From: Vibrio pomeroyi
GTDB lineage: Bacteria > Pseudomonadota > Gammaproteobacteria > Enterobacterales > Vibrionaceae
NCBI GenBank assembly: GCA_041879425.1
Contig: CP090855.1
Span: 1,550,001 to 1,614,000, forward strand
Direction of reading: 5' to 3'
DNA: 64,000 nt
The notes below the pieces were generated by a model. That model saw only the letters and a list, made by a program, of their open reading frames with translations, was not told the DNA's origin and did not search any database. A program made the position numbers and the translations under genes. This document shows positions 26,249-34,943 of this stretch, in pieces; position 1 is the first letter of the stretch, and the number at the start of each line of letters is the position of its first letter.

Positions 26249-26542
26249 AGTCAGAACCTCAATGTATTTATGATTATGAACATAGACTTGCAAGCACCAC
26301 GCCAAATGTAACTCATTGAATATTAAACGAGGTGACAATGAACTCTGCGAGGCTGCACCAAATTGATGCGTACGGGATGTTGGATTGCTCTATTTTGATC
26401 CAAAGAGATCAGAGCAAAATGAAAAGGCAGAATTAACAAAATGATGCACGGAAAAGTCGCATTACAAAACTGTCAATAAAATGAAGGAATAAAGTGATCG
26501 GGTCGATATAAATTTACACAAATAATCATAACCTTTCACAAA

Positions 26543-26556
26543 TTGATTTCCATCAA
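26543..26556 (+). promoter_or_regulatory. Consensus FNR box upstream of ompW
   Basis: TTGAT-TTCC-ATCAA is a perfect FNR site, about 95 bp before the ATG. With a -10 near 26573-26583 the box centre falls at about -36 to -41, the class II activating position. The rest of the 400-bp spacer (26249-26648) holds no gene. Confidence 0.8.
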
Positions 26557-26648
26557 TAAAGTAGGGTTATTGTATGTTACCTTGCACGCAAAATAAGAAA
26601 TGATTACTCATTCACCAATAAAGAATAAGCCCTCAAAAGGAAATAATA

Positions 26649-27290
26649 ATGAAAAAAACAGTATGTGGAATTGCGGTTATTGCGGCTCTTATGTCAACGA
26701 ATGTTCTTGCTCATAAAGAAGGTGATTTCATCATCCGTGCAGGCGCAGCAACGGTATCTCCAAACGACAGCAGTGACGCTGTACTTAACAATCCTGACCT
26801 AGAATTCTCAGTTGATTCTGATACTCAACTTGGTCTTACTTTCGGTTACATGTTCACTGACAACATCAGTTTTGAAGTCCTAGCAGCAAGCCCATTTTCT
26901 CACAGCATTTCTGTTAACGGTCTAGGCAAAATTGCTGATACTAAACACCTTCCGCCAACGTTCATGGTTCAATATTACTTTGGTGAAGCGAACAGCGACT
27001 TCCGTCCTTACGTAGGTGCGGGCATCAACTACACTGTGTTCTTTGACGAAGGATTAAATGCTAACGGCAAAAATGCAGGCCTAACGGATGTGTCTTTGGA
27101 TGATTCATGGGGCCTTGCTGCAAACATTGGTATTGACTACATGATCAATGAGGACTGGTTCCTCAACGCATCGGTTTGGTACGCAGACATCGGTACTACA
27201 GCGACATACAAAACGGCTACAGACACGTTCAAAACAGACGTTGATATCGACCCATGGGTATTCATGATCGGTGGTGGTTACAACTTCTAA
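26649..27290 (+). CDS. ompW: Outer-membrane protein OmpW
   Basis: A 213-residue eight-stranded beta-barrel with a signal peptide (MKKTVCGIAVIAALMSTNVLA). Family marks are HKEGDFIIRAGAATVSPN at the mature start, LGLTFGYMFTDNISFEVLAA, KHLPPTFMVQYYFG, and the C-terminal DPWVFMIGGGYNF ending in the Phe recognised by the BAM complex. OmpW forms a hydrophobic channel for small molecules and is associated with anaerobic adaptation. The perfect FNR box upstream fits that regulation. Confidence 0.94.
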   Translation: MKKTVCGIAVIAALMSTNVLAHKEGDFIIRAGAATVSPNDSSDAVLNNPDLEFSVDSDTQLGLTFGYMFTDNISFEVLAASPFSHSISVNGLGKIADTKHLPPTFMVQYYFGEANSDFRPYVGAGINYTVFFDEGLNANGKNAGLTDVSLDDSWGLAANIGIDYMINEDWFLNASVWYADIGTTATYKTATDTFKTDVDIDPWVFMIGGGYNF

Positions 27291-27310
27291 TCTACCTATT
27301 CAGTTTTCTA

Positions 27311-27349
27311 AAGGCGCTCAAGCACCAGCCAGCTTGGGCGCTTTTTTTT
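27311..27349 (+). terminator. Terminator of ompW
   Basis: AAGGCGCTCAAGC / GCTTGGGCGCTT hairpin followed by eight T. Confidence 0.92.
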
Positions 27350-27492
27350 GCTTGCTTGTTAATGGAATGCTCATTTTAACTCTCTGTTGTTATGGGTAAG
27401 AGAAACCGATTGTCGTCACCTATTGTTAACAAAAGGGAAAGATAACTGTCATAAGCGGCCTCTATGATCGCGATTCAAATTATGGAGGATAT

Positions 27493-29301
27493 ATGAATCG
27501 TAAATTTAATAAGCTGACTTTATTACTACCTATCGCAGTAAGCTCGGCTCTCGTTGGTTGTTCTCAATCAACTTCAAAACCGACAACATCATCTCAAACA
27601 TCACTCGATGCTTTTAGCCTTCAATGCCAATCCATCCAAGAACCAATCGCGAGCGATGCTGTGGTAAGTGGGCTTACTTTGGTGGGCAGCTCTATTGCAG
27701 ACGCCCCGTTTGATACTTCTGCAGCCGAAATCGTCAGCTACGATTCATGTACCGATAAGCTTTATGTGGTTAACGCTCAAGCGCAGAAAGTCGATGTGTT
27801 GTCGATGAACGCTGACAGTTTGCCAAACTCCAAAGGCTCTATTGATCTTCAATCTGCAGCTGTAGCTTCGGGTATTAATATCGGTGCCGCGAACAGTGTA
27901 TCGACTCATCAAGGCCTAGTTGCTGTTGCGATTGAAAATGCTGACAAACAACAGAATGGCATTATTGCTCTGTATCGCTCAGATACATTAGAGCTGATCA
28001 CCACTTACACTGCTGGCGCATTACCAGACATGGTGAGCTTTTCCAAAGACGGCCGTTACATCGCATCAGCAAACGAAGGTGAGCCGAATGCGGATTACAG
28101 CATTGATCCTGAAGGCTCTGTGACGCTGGTTGATTTAACTAATGGTCCTTTACAAGCAAAAGTGACTCAAATTGATTTCAAGGCATTCAATCAAGGTCAG
28201 CCTCGCCATGCAGAACTAACCGACAAGGTTCGAATCTCAGCTCCGAATGCGACCGTTGCCCAAGACCTAGAGCCTGAATACCTAACGTTTGCAGATAACG
28301 GTAAACTCTACGTTGCCTTGCAAGAGAACAATGCCTTGGCAGCAATTGACGTGGCAAGTGCAAAAGTCGATGCGATTCTTGGACTAGGCGGCAAGCCTTG
28401 GGATACCGCTCAGTTGGATGCGTCGAATAAAGACAAAAATATCGGCAACCTACAAAGCTACGCAATGTTAGAAGGGCTTTACATGCCAGACAGCATCACT
28501 AGCTATAGTGTTGATGGCAACACCTACATCGTAACTGCGAATGAAGGTGATGGTCGTGAGTATGGCATCAAGACGATGCAAAAAGTGTGTGATGATAAAG
28601 GGTTTGAGTGGGATGGTGACGACTACCAAGGCACTGAAAACTACACAACAGAAAAAGACTTTTGTATCGCTTATGTTGATGAAGTACGTGGCAAGAAGCT
28701 AGATGTTGATGTTAACCACCCATTAGCTGGTGCATTGAAAGACAACAAACAACTTGCTCGTCTTAAAGTGATTAAGCCACAAGTAACACTTGCTGCTGAC
28801 CAAAAGGTTCAAGCATTCGGTAGCCGTTCTTTCTCTATTTGGGATGAGTCTGGCGAGTTAGTGTTTGATAGTGGTGATGACTTTGCTCGAATCGTTCTTG
28901 ATCAAGATCCTGCAAACTTCAACAGCACCAATGATAACAACCAAAGTGGTGACGATCGCAGCGATGATAAAGGGGTAGAACCTGAAGCCATCGAAGTCGC
29001 TGAGATTAACGGCAAGCACTATGCCTTTATTGGACTTGAGCGCCAAGGTGGCATCATGGTTTACGACGTAACGCAGCCTAAGAATGCAAGTTTCATCAGC
29101 TATCTAAACAACCGCGACTTTACTCAGCCAGTGTGTACCAAGGTTGATGAAGATGGTGATTGCGACAACGATACCTATAACTCGAAAGCAGGTGACTTAG
29201 GCCCAGAATCAATCAAGTATTTCACTCGCTCTGGTAACCACTTTATTGCGGTTGGCAACGAAGTGAGTGGTAGCACATCAGTTTACCGCGTTGAGTTCTA
29301 A
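27493..29301 (+). CDS. Choice-of-anchor I family lipoprotein
   Basis: A 602-residue exported protein. The N-terminus is a lipoprotein signal (lipobox Leu-Val-Gly-Cys at about 20-23) followed by a Ser/Thr linker. The rest is a seven-bladed-propeller-like domain with the family segments GALPDMVSFSKDGRYIASANEGEPN, EYLTFADNGKLYVALQENNALA, ITANEGDGREY-like, and GVEPEAIEVAEINGKHYAFIGLER. The end (DLGPESIKYF...GNEVSGSTSVYRVEF) is characteristic. Related proteins from other bacteria occur next to alkaline phosphatases or in phytase-like esterases, but no enzymatic residue set is established. It is likely outer-membrane attached. No close partner gene is visible. Confidence 0.82.
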   Translation: MNRKFNKLTLLLPIAVSSALVGCSQSTSKPTTSSQTSLDAFSLQCQSIQEPIASDAVVSGLTLVGSSIADAPFDTSAAEIVSYDSCTDKLYVVNAQAQKVDVLSMNADSLPNSKGSIDLQSAAVASGINIGAANSVSTHQGLVAVAIENADKQQNGIIALYRSDTLELITTYTAGALPDMVSFSKDGRYIASANEGEPNADYSIDPEGSVTLVDLTNGPLQAKVTQIDFKAFNQGQPRHAELTDKVRISAPNATVAQDLEPEYLTFADNGKLYVALQENNALAAIDVASAKVDAILGLGGKPWDTAQLDASNKDKNIGNLQSYAMLEGLYMPDSITSYSVDGNTYIVTANEGDGREYGIKTMQKVCDDKGFEWDGDDYQGTENYTTEKDFCIAYVDEVRGKKLDVDVNHPLAGALKDNKQLARLKVIKPQVTLAADQKVQAFGSRSFSIWDESGELVFDSGDDFARIVLDQDPANFNSTNDNNQSGDDRSDDKGVEPEAIEVAEINGKHYAFIGLERQGGIMVYDVTQPKNASFISYLNNRDFTQPVCTKVDEDGDCDNDTYNSKAGDLGPESIKYFTRSGNHFIAVGNEVSGSTSVYRVEF

Positions 29302-29340
29302 TCTCGCTTATTGCTAGCAATTAGATTGAATCAAAACAAA

Positions 29341-29369
29341 AGCGCCACGACTTGTTAAGTTGTGGCGCT
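29341..29369. terminator. Bidirectional terminator
   Basis: AGCGCCACGACTT-GTT-AAGTTGTGGCGCT stem with A-rich and T-rich flanks. It separates convergent genes. Confidence 0.88.
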
Positions 29370-29408
29370 TCTTTATTTCATCGCTGATTTAGTCGCGATA
29401 GCAAAGGC

Positions 29409-30128
29409 CTATGGCTGTTGCTTAGTCGGAGCTAGAGCGATTTCACGGATACAAACGTTCTGTGGCTGTTGGTAAGCGAATGATACAGCGCGAGCAATGT
29501 CGTCAGCTGCCAATACACCGCCCATGTCTTCTTTCCAAGAATCGTAACCGTCTTTGATCTCTTGAGATGTAGTGTGAGACAGAAGCTCAGTCTCAACAGC
29601 ACCCGGTGCGATAGTAGTAACACGAACATTTGAAGCTGCTACTTCTTCACGAACGTTCTCAGAGATTGCGTGTACCGCGAACTTAGTACCACAGTAAGCA
29701 GCGTGGCTTGGGAATGTTTTCTTACCCGCAATTGAGCTGATGTTGATGATAGTACCTGTGTTACGTTCCATCATCGGAGCAAGTACAGACTGCATGCCGT
29801 TTAGAAGACCAATTACGTTCACATCGAACATTGTCTTCCACTCTTGAGCATCTTGAGTATCGATTTGGCCAAGAAGCATTGCACCAGCATTGTTGATAAG
29901 TGCATCTACAGGACCAAATTTCTCTTCACCTTGTGCGATTGCCGCATCAAAAGACGCTTTATCTGTTACGTCTACTTTTACAGATAGAGAGTTTGGTAGG
30001 TTAAGCGCTTCAAGGCGGTCAACACGACGAGCTAGAAGTAGCAGAGGGTGACCTTCATCGCTTAGACGACGAGCGATTGCTTCACCAATACCAGAGCTTG
30101 CACCTGTAATTACAATTAGTTTTTTCAT
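29409..30128 (-). CDS. Short-chain dehydrogenase/reductase (YdfG-like)
   Basis: A 239-residue classical SDR. The cofactor motif is TGASSGIGEA at about 8-17, with Arg residues after beta 2 (LARRVDRLE) suggesting NADP(H). NNAG is at about 80, the catalytic Ser is in INISSIAG, and Tyr-x-x-x-Lys appears as YCGTKFA at about 145-150. The C-terminus (PQNVCIREIALAPTKQQP) matches the serine/3-hydroxy-acid dehydrogenase YdfG group. Divergent from a LysR regulator 250 bp away, which probably controls it. GAGG seven bases before the ATG supports the start. Confidence 0.9.
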   Translation of the reverse strand: MKKLIVITGASSGIGEAIARRLSDEGHPLLLLARRVDRLEALNLPNSLSVKVDVTDKASFDAAIAQGEEKFGPVDALINNAGAMLLGQIDTQDAQEWKTMFDVNVIGLLNGMQSVLAPMMERNTGTIINISSIAGKKTFPSHAAYCGTKFAVHAISENVREEVAASNVRVTTIAPGAVETELLSHTTSQEIKDGYDSWKEDMGGVLAADDIARAVSFAYQQPQNVCIREIALAPTKQQP

Positions 30129-30307
30129 TTTATTTCCTCTGTACTTTAATTGCGTCGGTTGGCTACGACGTATTGTTTAAGTGCATTCGAATCAAGTGCT
30201 TGTTGTCTTGTTTCGTTGCGATGGAGGTATATTAAGGAAAATAGCATTGTTGATATATAGCGCTTTACTTGAAACACTGTTGCTGTGGTGCAACAATAAA
30301 AGCATTC

Positions 30308-30343
30308 ACTCTATAGCTTTATAGCGTCATAACTCTATAGCTT
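30308..30343. promoter_or_regulatory. Direct repeats between the SDR and LysR genes
   Basis: ACTCTATAGCTT occurs twice (30308 and 30332), 24 bp apart. A third related TTTATAGCG lies between them, and TATATAGCG lies farther out near 30255. Spacing by about two helical turns suggests a regulator binding array in this divergent promoter region. Confidence 0.5.
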
Positions 30344-30378
30344 CATCATCTTCAAATTTCACAAGTAAGTTGGCGACT

Positions 30379-31284
30379 ATGCTCAATCAAATTAACCTAT
30401 CTGATATTCGTTCTTTCGTGCTTATCGCTCGTTTAGGTAACTTCACTAAAGCAGCGGAGGAGCTTGATGTGTCTCGCTCCCACGTGTCACGCCAAGTGAG
30501 TAGTTTAGAAAAGCAGATGGGCGTGACGCTGTTTATCCGCACCACACGAACCTTGAGGCTGACTCACGCAGGGCAAGATCTGTACGCGAGATGCGAACAG
30601 GCCTTAGATAATATAGACCAAGCCTTGATTGCTGCCGTGGACGATGTCGAAGAAGTGCGCGGTGACATAAAAGTAAACTGTGTTGGCGGTTATTTGGGTG
30701 AGGTGATCATCGCGGATCTGGTCAATGAGTTCATGCAGCTCTACCCAGACATCAGCATTAGCCTTGATTTCAGCAGTAACCGAGTTGATTTGATTGAAGA
30801 CGCTTTCGATATCGCTTTTCGCATGGGAAGCCTAGAAGACGCGGGTTTTATAGCAAGAAAGCTTTTGGACATAGAGATGGGAACACTCGCGAGCCCAGAG
30901 TATTTCGTTCGTAAAGGAAAGCCTAATCACCCTAAAGATCTCATTCACCATGATTGCTTAACGGGCTCTGTGCGTAAGTGGAGCTTTCAAGCGTTGGACG
31001 ACACCAAGAAAACGGCCGATGTGCATGTGACGGGCAGGTTGCAATGTAAAAATGGCCGAGTGTTGGTGCAAGGCGCGAAGTCGGGCAACGGGATTATTCG
31101 CGTACCCACCATCTATTGCTTACAAGAACTCAATGACGGACAGCTAGAGCAGGTGTTTGATGAGTGGGTAGTACCTAAAGTGGACTTTTCAGCGATCTAC
31201 CATCGAGACCGCTATCAACCCAGTCGAATTCGAACCTTCATTGATTTTGTGAAAGGTCGCTTTGAACAAATGCCAGTGAGCTAA
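30379..31284 (+). CDS. LysR-family regulator divergent from the SDR gene
   Basis: A 301-residue LTTR. The HTH (IRSFVLIARLGNFTKAAEEL, then SRSHVSRQVSSLEKQMG) is followed by an effector domain with DAFDIAFRMGSLEDAGFIARKL, the pattern of the same subgroup as the regulator at 3850. A TTG at 30370 is also in frame; I chose the ATG because neither has a strong ribosome site and the ATG keeps the usual N-terminal length. Likely target: the divergent SDR. Ligand unknown. Confidence 0.88.
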   Translation: MLNQINLSDIRSFVLIARLGNFTKAAEELDVSRSHVSRQVSSLEKQMGVTLFIRTTRTLRLTHAGQDLYARCEQALDNIDQALIAAVDDVEEVRGDIKVNCVGGYLGEVIIADLVNEFMQLYPDISISLDFSSNRVDLIEDAFDIAFRMGSLEDAGFIARKLLDIEMGTLASPEYFVRKGKPNHPKDLIHHDCLTGSVRKWSFQALDDTKKTADVHVTGRLQCKNGRVLVQGAKSGNGIIRVPTIYCLQELNDGQLEQVFDEWVVPKVDFSAIYHRDRYQPSRIRTFIDFVKGRFEQMPVS

Positions 31285-31324
31285 GTGTGTTTGCTGTTCC
31301 TGCTATTCATTTGACTGGTTTGGG

Positions 31325-31663
31325 CTACATTTCGTCGATTTCGTTTTGTAGGCTTTCCAGCTGATCCAGAATCAGTAAAAACTTCTCACCAAAGGGCGTT
31401 ACCTGATACTCAACTCTTGGTGGGAGTTCGTTGAACATTTGCTTATCTAAAATCCCAAACTCCACATTTCGCTTCAAACATTCATTTAGTACCTTGGTCG
31501 ATAACCCTTCGACCGAGCGCACCATTTCACCGGGGCGATTAATGCCATTTGCCAGTAATTGGTAAACCGTTAGCGACCATTTACAGCCGTAGATGGTTTC
31601 GACCATACGAGCGGAACGCTCTGGTGCCGATTTTCTTGAAAAAAAGTTTTCCTGATTTTTCAT
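31325..31663 (-). CDS. HxlR-family transcriptional regulator
   Basis: A 112-residue winged-helix protein. The core is VETIYGCKWSLTVYQLLANG (the family Gly-x-Lys-Trp-x-x-x-x-x-x-x-L pattern), followed by RPGEMVRSVEGLSTKVLNECL and a wing ending in YQVTPFGEKFL. HxlR proteins are dimeric repressors or activators, often responding to redox or electrophiles and regulating adjacent oxidoreductases. Here the SDR gene is divergent and the spacer carries a palindrome with GTAC half sites. There is no cysteine in the usual sensing position near the N-terminus; the only one is in helix 1 (YGCKW). Confidence 0.9.
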   Translation of the reverse strand: MKNQENFFSRKSAPERSARMVETIYGCKWSLTVYQLLANGINRPGEMVRSVEGLSTKVLNECLKRNVEFGILDKQMFNELPPRVEYQVTPFGEKFLLILDQLESLQNEIDEM

Positions 31664-31676
31664 AAAGATGTACCAA

Positions 31677-31705
31677 TAAGTACCTACCTAACCGATTTGT
31701 ACTTA
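31677..31705. promoter_or_regulatory. Candidate HxlR operator
   Basis: A perfect inverted repeat TAAGTAC-N15-GTACTTA lies between the divergent hxlR-like and SDR genes. An additional GTAC at 31670 lies just outside, giving three GTAC cores. The arms match the spaced GTAC-type operators reported for HxlR/YodB-family proteins. Confidence 0.65.
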
Positions 31706-31768
31706 CTATTCATAGTGTTAGTTCAAAGCCTAAGATTACCACGTTCACATGACTTAGGAGATAACAAA

Positions 31769-32536
31769 ATGAACTTCACTAAAAATGGTATTGCGGTAGT
31801 AATCGGTGGCACAAGTGGTATGGGCTTTGAAACAGCGAAGCAGTTAGTCGCTCAAAACATCCATGTGTTGGTTGTCGGCAATAACCCAACTAAGTTAGAT
31901 AAAGCGGTGTCAGAACTTCAATCACTAGGCCACGCTTCTGGTTGGCAAGCTAACCTTTATGATGATGCAAGTGTGTCGAACCTTATTGCGCATCTAGAGT
32001 CACTTAAAGAGGGCATTGGTTACCTTGTTAATACGGCTGGCTACTTCAATCCTAAAGCGTTTATTGAGCACCAAGAATCTGATTACGAGCAATACATGCA
32101 GCTTAATAAAGCAACCTTCTTCATCACTCAAGCGATAAGCAAGTTGATGATCAAGAGCGGCGGCGGCAGTGTGGTTAACGTTGGTTCTATGTGGGCGAAG
32201 CAAGCTATTAAGGCGACCCCATCTTCTGCGTATTCAATGGCAAAAGCTGGCTTGCACGCTTTAACACAGCATATGGCGATGGAGCTTGCAGAGTACAACA
32301 TTCGCGTGAATGCGGTGTCTCCAGCCGTCGTTAAAACGCCGATCTACGAATCATTCATTAAGCCAGAAGAAGTGGACCAAGCACTAGAAGGTTTCAATGC
32401 ATTCCACCCGATTGGTCGAGTGGGTTTGCCGAAAGACATCGCAAACAGCATCTCTTTCTTATTGTCAGACAGTGCAGATTGGGTAACAGGCGCAATCTGG
32501 GATGTTGATGGTGGTGTGATCGCTGGTCGCAATTAA
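31769..32536 (+). CDS. Short-chain dehydrogenase/reductase, HxlR-linked
   Basis: A 255-residue classical SDR with GGTSGMGFETA as the cofactor loop, VNTAGYF replacing the usual NNAG, catalytic Ser in VVNVGSMWAKQA, and YSMAKAG (Tyr-x-x-x-Lys) at about 160. The C-terminus DWVTGAIWDVDGGVIAGRN is the standard end of the family. AGGAG nine bases before the ATG supports this start over the longer open frame from 31697. Divergent from the HxlR gene and probably its target. The substrate is unknown. Confidence 0.88.
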   Translation: MNFTKNGIAVVIGGTSGMGFETAKQLVAQNIHVLVVGNNPTKLDKAVSELQSLGHASGWQANLYDDASVSNLIAHLESLKEGIGYLVNTAGYFNPKAFIEHQESDYEQYMQLNKATFFITQAISKLMIKSGGGSVVNVGSMWAKQAIKATPSSAYSMAKAGLHALTQHMAMELAEYNIRVNAVSPAVVKTPIYESFIKPEEVDQALEGFNAFHPIGRVGLPKDIANSISFLLSDSADWVTGAIWDVDGGVIAGRN

Positions 32537-32667
32537 TCAGGATTCTCTTTAGGTGGCTGTCGCGTAGGTAAATAGCAACGAGATGGTCTCCTTGATGAGT
32601 ATTCGCGTAGAATAGAAGCTAGAAAGACAATAATAATTAAAACGATAACAAGAGTAAGGTCGCCACT

Positions 32668-33321
32668 ATGTTCAACATGGACTTTTCAAAGAGATTGGTT
32701 ATAGAAACCGAACCACTAGATTGGGTCGCTAGCCCTGCAAAAGGAGTGTGGCGTAAGCCGTTAGAAAGGGAAGAGAAAGAATCAGGTCACACAACCAGTG
32801 TGGTTAAGTACGATCCTCAATCTTCATTTTCTGAGCACCCGCACCCGCAAGGTGAAGAGATCTTCGTATTAGAGGGTATCTTCTCCGATGAAACCGGAGA
32901 TTTCCCAGCGGGCACTTATATCCGTAATCCACCGGGTAGTGCGCACTCTCCATCGAGTAAAGACGGCTGCACGATCTTGGTTAAGCTTAATCAGTTTGAT
33001 GCGAGAGACTTAACTCAAGTCCGTATCAATACACTAGAAACGGAATGGCTTCCGGGCATTGGTGGCTTACAAGTCATGCCACTGCACGAGTTTGAGCACG
33101 AACATGTCGCGTTAGTGAAGTGGCCTGTCGGCGAACGCTTTCAGCCACATCGTCACTTTGGTGGTGAAGAGATCTTTGTATTGTCGGGCACTTTCAAAGA
33201 TGAACACGGCGAGTATCCGAAACACACATGGATGCGCAGCCCTCACATGAGCGAGCATTTCCCTTATGTGGAAGAAGAGACAGTCATCTTAGTGAAAACA
33301 GGTCACCTGCCGATCGACTAG
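32668..33321 (+). CDS. Bicupin, ChrR-like cupin domain protein
   Basis: A 217-residue cytosolic protein made of two similar cupin units. Each has the metal-binding pattern His-x-His-then-Glu: FSEHPHPQGEEIFVLEGIF and, later, FQPHRHFGGEEIFVLSGTF. Each ends with a His-containing strand (PPGSAHSPSS; PHMSEHFPYVEE). This repeat matches the C-terminal cupin of the anti-sigma factor ChrR, without the ChrR zinc-finger domain. A metal ion is likely; whether it is an enzyme or a sensor is unknown. AAGG eight bases upstream supports the ATG at 32668. Confidence 0.82.
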   Translation: MFNMDFSKRLVIETEPLDWVASPAKGVWRKPLEREEKESGHTTSVVKYDPQSSFSEHPHPQGEEIFVLEGIFSDETGDFPAGTYIRNPPGSAHSPSSKDGCTILVKLNQFDARDLTQVRINTLETEWLPGIGGLQVMPLHEFEHEHVALVKWPVGERFQPHRHFGGEEIFVLSGTFKDEHGEYPKHTWMRSPHMSEHFPYVEEETVILVKTGHLPID

Positions 33322-33390
33322 CTCGCGCCATAGCTGAGCCATTGTTTTGGTTTCCATTGTTTTGGTTTGGAATGAATCTCAGAGAACAAA

Positions 33391-33585
33391 TCAATGAACT
33401 TGTTCTCTGTAGATACCTGGTGATACCCCTTTCCAATTGCTGTACGCACGAATAAATGAGTTGGCTTCTTTGAATCCCAGTAAGAAGGATATCTCGCCCA
33501 GTGACAGTGTCGATTTTTCCAAATAGTGATCGGCTAATTCACCTTTGACTAACGATATCAAGTCTGGGGTTGTTTGAAACTTCAT
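33391..33585 (-). pseudogene. Remnant of an AraC-family regulator (C-terminal HTH only)
   Basis: About 65 residues match the last part of an AraC DNA-binding domain: VKGELADHYLEKSTLSLGEISFLLGFKEANSF followed by IRAYSNWKGVSPGIYREQ. The first HTH is nearly gone and the whole effector domain is absent. Upstream in all minus-strand frames I see no continuation, only a terminator hairpin and then a different gene. It is best read as a degraded gene whose 5' part was deleted. Confidence 0.72.
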
Positions 33586-33625
33586 AGGCAATGATACATA
33601 GCGATAGAAATTTAAAAGTCCATAA

Positions 33626-33661
33626 ATACAAAAATCCGATATCAATGGTGATATCGGATTT
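33626..33661 (-). terminator. Terminator of the 33709-34557 gene
   Basis: AAATCCGATATCA-ATGG-TGATATCGGATTT perfect 13-bp stem. On the minus strand it is followed by TTTTTG. Confidence 0.9.
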
Positions 33662-33708
33662 GAACTCAATAATTCTGAGTTCCAGCACGCTCTCCTCTCA
33701 CGAAGTCT

Positions 33709-34557
33709 TTACATATAATGATGTACGGATAATCGAGTGTTTATCACCTTTTCGTTGATGTTTGGTAAAGGCTGATACAAGCTTCTCGTAATGTCGGATA
33801 ATACTTGGTCGTAGACTTGCGACACGACGCTAGAGATATCACTGGTTAATTCGTACATGCTATCTGCCGGTTGGGTCGCTTCGTTACTTGATGCAATCTC
33901 TGTAAGTGCATGCATCGCTCGTGTACAAACCGGTGACCCACTGCTAATCGGGCAGATAATCGATAATTGGTTGAGTTTTCTGTGTGTCTGAGACGCGTAG
34001 AATTTGAATCTTAAATACTCCTCAGGCTTCTCCATATCTGGGATGCACATTCTGAGCTTGGTCAGGATCTCCATGCAATCCAAGATCTGTTGCCAATTCA
34101 TGTGGTACTCACGGCTCATGTCTTCGCGTTCAGACTGAATTAGCCAGATGATCATCACTTCATCCATCAAGAACATGCTGTGACGAATCGTTTTGCCATG
34201 AATCGATTGGTTACGCACCAAGCTACGGTTTTGCCAGTCGCTGTGCATGGCGATGAGCTTAAGGTGATAGATGCGATACATAGGGCGGCTATCAAACGAC
34301 ACATGGGATTGAAGCAGCTCAGATACCTCAAGTATGTTGTCGTAAATCTCGTTCACTTTACGAATCGAGTCGCTAGACAATTTATATGCCAGAGCGTAAT
34401 GCGTTGCTGCGCGGTGTTTGCGTGATAACAACAATAACTCTCTAAGCAGAACTAAGGTTTCAAACCTGTGTGATAGCGCTGTTTGTCTCTTCCTTGAGAA
34501 ATGAAACAGGGCTGCAAGTACTAATAGAGATAAACCCACTGAAATAACTACAAACAT
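33709..34557 (-). CDS. Membrane-anchored protein of unknown function
   Basis: A 282-residue protein with one N-terminal membrane helix (MFVVISVGLSLLVLAALFHF), then a positively charged turn and an all-helical cytosolic domain. The helices carry regularly spaced Leu/Ile/Met and several Arg-x-x-Arg pairs (SRKHRAATHYAL; QNRSLVRNQSIHGKTIRHS). The arrangement recalls the helical nitrate/nitrite-sensing (NIT) bundle, but I cannot establish that. Start by ATG 34557 with GGAG six bases upstream. It lies alone. Function unknown. Confidence 0.72.
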   Translation of the reverse strand: MFVVISVGLSLLVLAALFHFSRKRQTALSHRFETLVLLRELLLLSRKHRAATHYALAYKLSSDSIRKVNEIYDNILEVSELLQSHVSFDSRPMYRIYHLKLIAMHSDWQNRSLVRNQSIHGKTIRHSMFLMDEVMIIWLIQSEREDMSREYHMNWQQILDCMEILTKLRMCIPDMEKPEEYLRFKFYASQTHRKLNQLSIICPISSGSPVCTRAMHALTEIASSNEATQPADSMYELTSDISSVVSQVYDQVLSDITRSLYQPLPNINEKVINTRLSVHHYM

Positions 34558-34825
34558 ATTCAACTCCTAATATTTGTATACCTACTTAGTGGTAGTGCAG
34601 ACACCGTGCCAAAATAAATAAGTGTTATATTTCATTAAGTTATGTTTTTACTCTAATTATGGATGATCAATCATGGTGCATGACTTCACCATTCGAGTGA
34701 ATATTTCTCATATTTTGCAGGATTTTTTGAGAGGTTACGCTTTTCTAACGATCGGTTAGGGAGGTTTCGGTAAGTACAGTCACTTTGGCGATCCATTTTT
34801 GGCTCGTTTCAAGCTGCAGCAATTA

Positions 34826-34881
34826 AAAAGGCCTCACCCCTTATATGCTTTAACTTCAAAAGCAGTAAGAGTGAGGCCTTT
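34826..34881 (-). terminator. Terminator of ribB
   Basis: An 11-bp outer stem AAAGGCCTCAC / GTGAGGCCTTT closes an inner arm. The minus strand ends in five T. Confidence 0.88.
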
Positions 34882-34943
34882 CAATATTCATTTCGCAGTG
34901 TAGTTGGCTTCAATGCTAAGTGTTTAGCATTGAAGGCTAAACG

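Noticed and set aside
33626..33661. Hairpin similar in sequence to the IS hairpin at 44989 (shared ATCCGATAT arms), considered as an IS relic
   Set aside because: It has a T tract at the correct place for the adjacent gene, and there is no terminal repeat, duplication or transposase fragment nearby.
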